Positions 63,014 to 64,000 of a stretch of 64,000 bases of DNA are shown one piece after another. Source of the DNA: Burkholderiales bacterium (GTDB lineage: Bacteria > Pseudomonadota > Gammaproteobacteria > Burkholderiales > Burkholderiaceae_C). The notes beneath the pieces are model-generated. The model was not told where the DNA came from and did no database searches. It worked only from the letters and a program-made list of their open reading frames with translations. How positions within the stretch are numbered: the first letter of the stretch is position 1; every line of letters begins with the position of its first letter. The position numbers were made by a program, and so were the translations under genes. Location of the stretch: positions 90,544 through 154,543 of the forward strand of contig CANBTT010000002.1 in assembly GCA_947372465.1 (NCBI GenBank), read 5' to 3'.

Positions 63014-63982
63014 ATGAAAAAAATGACGCAATCTCTGATGGCTCAAACCAAAAGACCTGGTGTGCTTGCTGTTCACTCTTTGGATGAGTATGTGCTTGAG
63101 GTGCCCAGTTTAGAGGATGCCAAAAAGTTTTACACAGATTTTGGCTTGAAGGTCGTGGATGAAGGCGAGCAAGTTGCGCTTTACGCACACAACAACCCAC
63201 ACCGCTATGCCACCTTGATCAAGGGCCCAAAGAAGCGTCTTCTTTGTTTGAAATTTGGGATTTACGCAGAAGATTTGAAGGCCTTCAACGAGCACATTGA
63301 TCGCTTGGGCGTCAAACGTGTCTCGCCACTGCAGGGGCACTCAAAAGACAGCATTTGGATCGAGTCGAGCGACGGCTTTTCTGTGGAGATCAAGGTGGCA
63401 GAGAAATCGTCCCCTTCAGCCCATGCGCCCAGGGTGTTTGAGCCGGCTTGTTCAGGTTCAGGACGAGCGCCTGCGAGCTCCAAGGTGGACAAGGTCCACC
63501 CCTTGTACATGTCGCATGTTTTGATTTTTACGAAAGACGTTGAAACATCTTTGAAGTTTTATGCTGAGGTCTTGGGTCTGCGCTTATCGGACTCCTCGGG
63601 TGAGGAGAAGTTGGGCATCGCATTCATGCACTCCCCTCATGGCAGCGATCACCATTTGCTCGCCTTCCTAGGAGACGCGAACTACGGCTTTCACCACAGC
63701 AGTTGGACAGTGGAGTCCATAGACAAGGTCGGTCTTGGCATGAAGCAGATGGACGAGGCCGGTCACACCTATGGCTGGGGTGTGGGTCGACATGTGCTGG
63801 GGTCCAATTATTTTCGCTACACAAGAGACCCATGGGGCAGTTATGTCGAATACTCGTATGACATCGATTTTGTGCCACATGACCACGACTGGCCCTCTAA
63901 GAACCATCCCCCTCAAGATTCTTTTTACCTTTGGGGCCCGGATGTGCCGGCTGAATTCGGTAAAAATTTTGAGACGCATTGA
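63014..63982 (+). CDS. Two-domain VOC extradiol dioxygenase-like protein
   Basis: A 322-residue protein with two vicinal-oxygen-chelate domains in the arrangement of type I extradiol dioxygenases. The N-terminal module begins LDEYVLEVPSLEDAKKFYTD; the catalytic module begins LYMSHVLIFTKDVETSLKFY. Metal ligands fit His (SHVLIF), His (YGFHHSSWTVES) and Glu (GSYVEYSYDIDFVPHDH), and GSDHHLLAF is typical. It would cleave a catechol-like ring next to the hydroxyls. An earlier in-frame Met at 63014 is used; ATG 63023 is an alternative. It shares no obvious sequence blocks with the VOC protein at 24966 beyond the fold. The transporter upstream may import its substrate. Confidence 0.88.
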   Translation: MKKMTQSLMAQTKRPGVLAVHSLDEYVLEVPSLEDAKKFYTDFGLKVVDEGEQVALYAHNNPHRYATLIKGPKKRLLCLKFGIYAEDLKAFNEHIDRLGVKRVSPLQGHSKDSIWIESSDGFSVEIKVAEKSSPSAHAPRVFEPACSGSGRAPASSKVDKVHPLYMSHVLIFTKDVETSLKFYAEVLGLRLSDSSGEEKLGIAFMHSPHGSDHHLLAFLGDANYGFHHSSWTVESIDKVGLGMKQMDEAGHTYGWGVGRHVLGSNYFRYTRDPWGSYVEYSYDIDFVPHDHDWPSKNHPPQDSFYLWGPDVPAEFGKNFETH

Positions 63983-64000
63983 GTCTGGGTTGCCCATCTG

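Overview
The window looks like a piece of a Burkholderiales (betaproteobacterial) chromosome, probably Comamonadaceae-like, with moderate GC. The reasons are the many solute-binding proteins of the Bug/TctC family and several gene orders that, from memory, are typical of that group: ygfZ facing mltG with tmk-holB-tatD nearby; selO-msrB-yciB-bolA-ppiC facing purL; and map-glnD. No tRNA, rRNA, insertion sequence, prophage or CRISPR array was seen.

Layout. 1-4.9 kb: the end of a chromate-transporter gene, an FAD monooxygenase, and a TonB-dependent receptor with two small companion proteins. 5-27.4 kb: a catabolic and transport region with seven separate Bug binding proteins and no TctA/TctB membrane partner. 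They are interleaved with a fumarylacetoacetate-hydrolase family enzyme, alpha/beta hydrolases, two amidohydrolases, an LDH2-type dehydrogenase, a two-domain VOC (extradiol dioxygenase-like) protein, an MFS exporter, an AEC carrier, a voltage-gated potassium channel, a J-domain protein and an LD-carboxypeptidase. 27.5-34 kb: a secreted hydrolase, a periplasmic ankyrin protein and the housekeeping block tatD-holB-tmk, yggT, mltG. 34-37.5 kb: ygfZ, then a small ECF sigma / DUF1109 (NrsF-type) anti-sigma locus facing a gene for a secreted MXKDX-repeat protein. 37.5-46 kb: iron alcohol dehydrogenase, a thioesterase-GNAT fusion, a duplicated cysteine-motif secreted protein, and a fatty-acid degradation run (PaaI-type thioesterase, thiolase, FadB-type enzyme, acyl-CoA ligase). 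46-58 kb: selO-msrB-yciB-bolA-ppiC, purL, map, glnD. 58-64 kb: a branched-chain amino-acid-type ABC transporter with fused permeases, followed by a second two-domain VOC dioxygenase-like gene.

The most interesting signal is at 35.6 kb. Two divergent copies of the same promoter-like pattern, GTAACC-N16-CGAA, lie between the MXKDX-repeat gene and the sigma gene, one pointing each way. As I remember it, this matches the promoter reported for the SigF/NrsF system of Caulobacter. It makes the locus a compact self-regulating stress unit whose only visible target is a low-complexity Met/Lys/Asp secreted peptide. The sigma-facing copy has its -10 inside the first codons of the sigma reading frame, so the sigma start codon needs re-examination.

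Start sites were adjusted by hand where a signal peptide, a ribosome binding site or an overlap favoured a different codon. All functional calls come from reading the protein sequences, without database searches.
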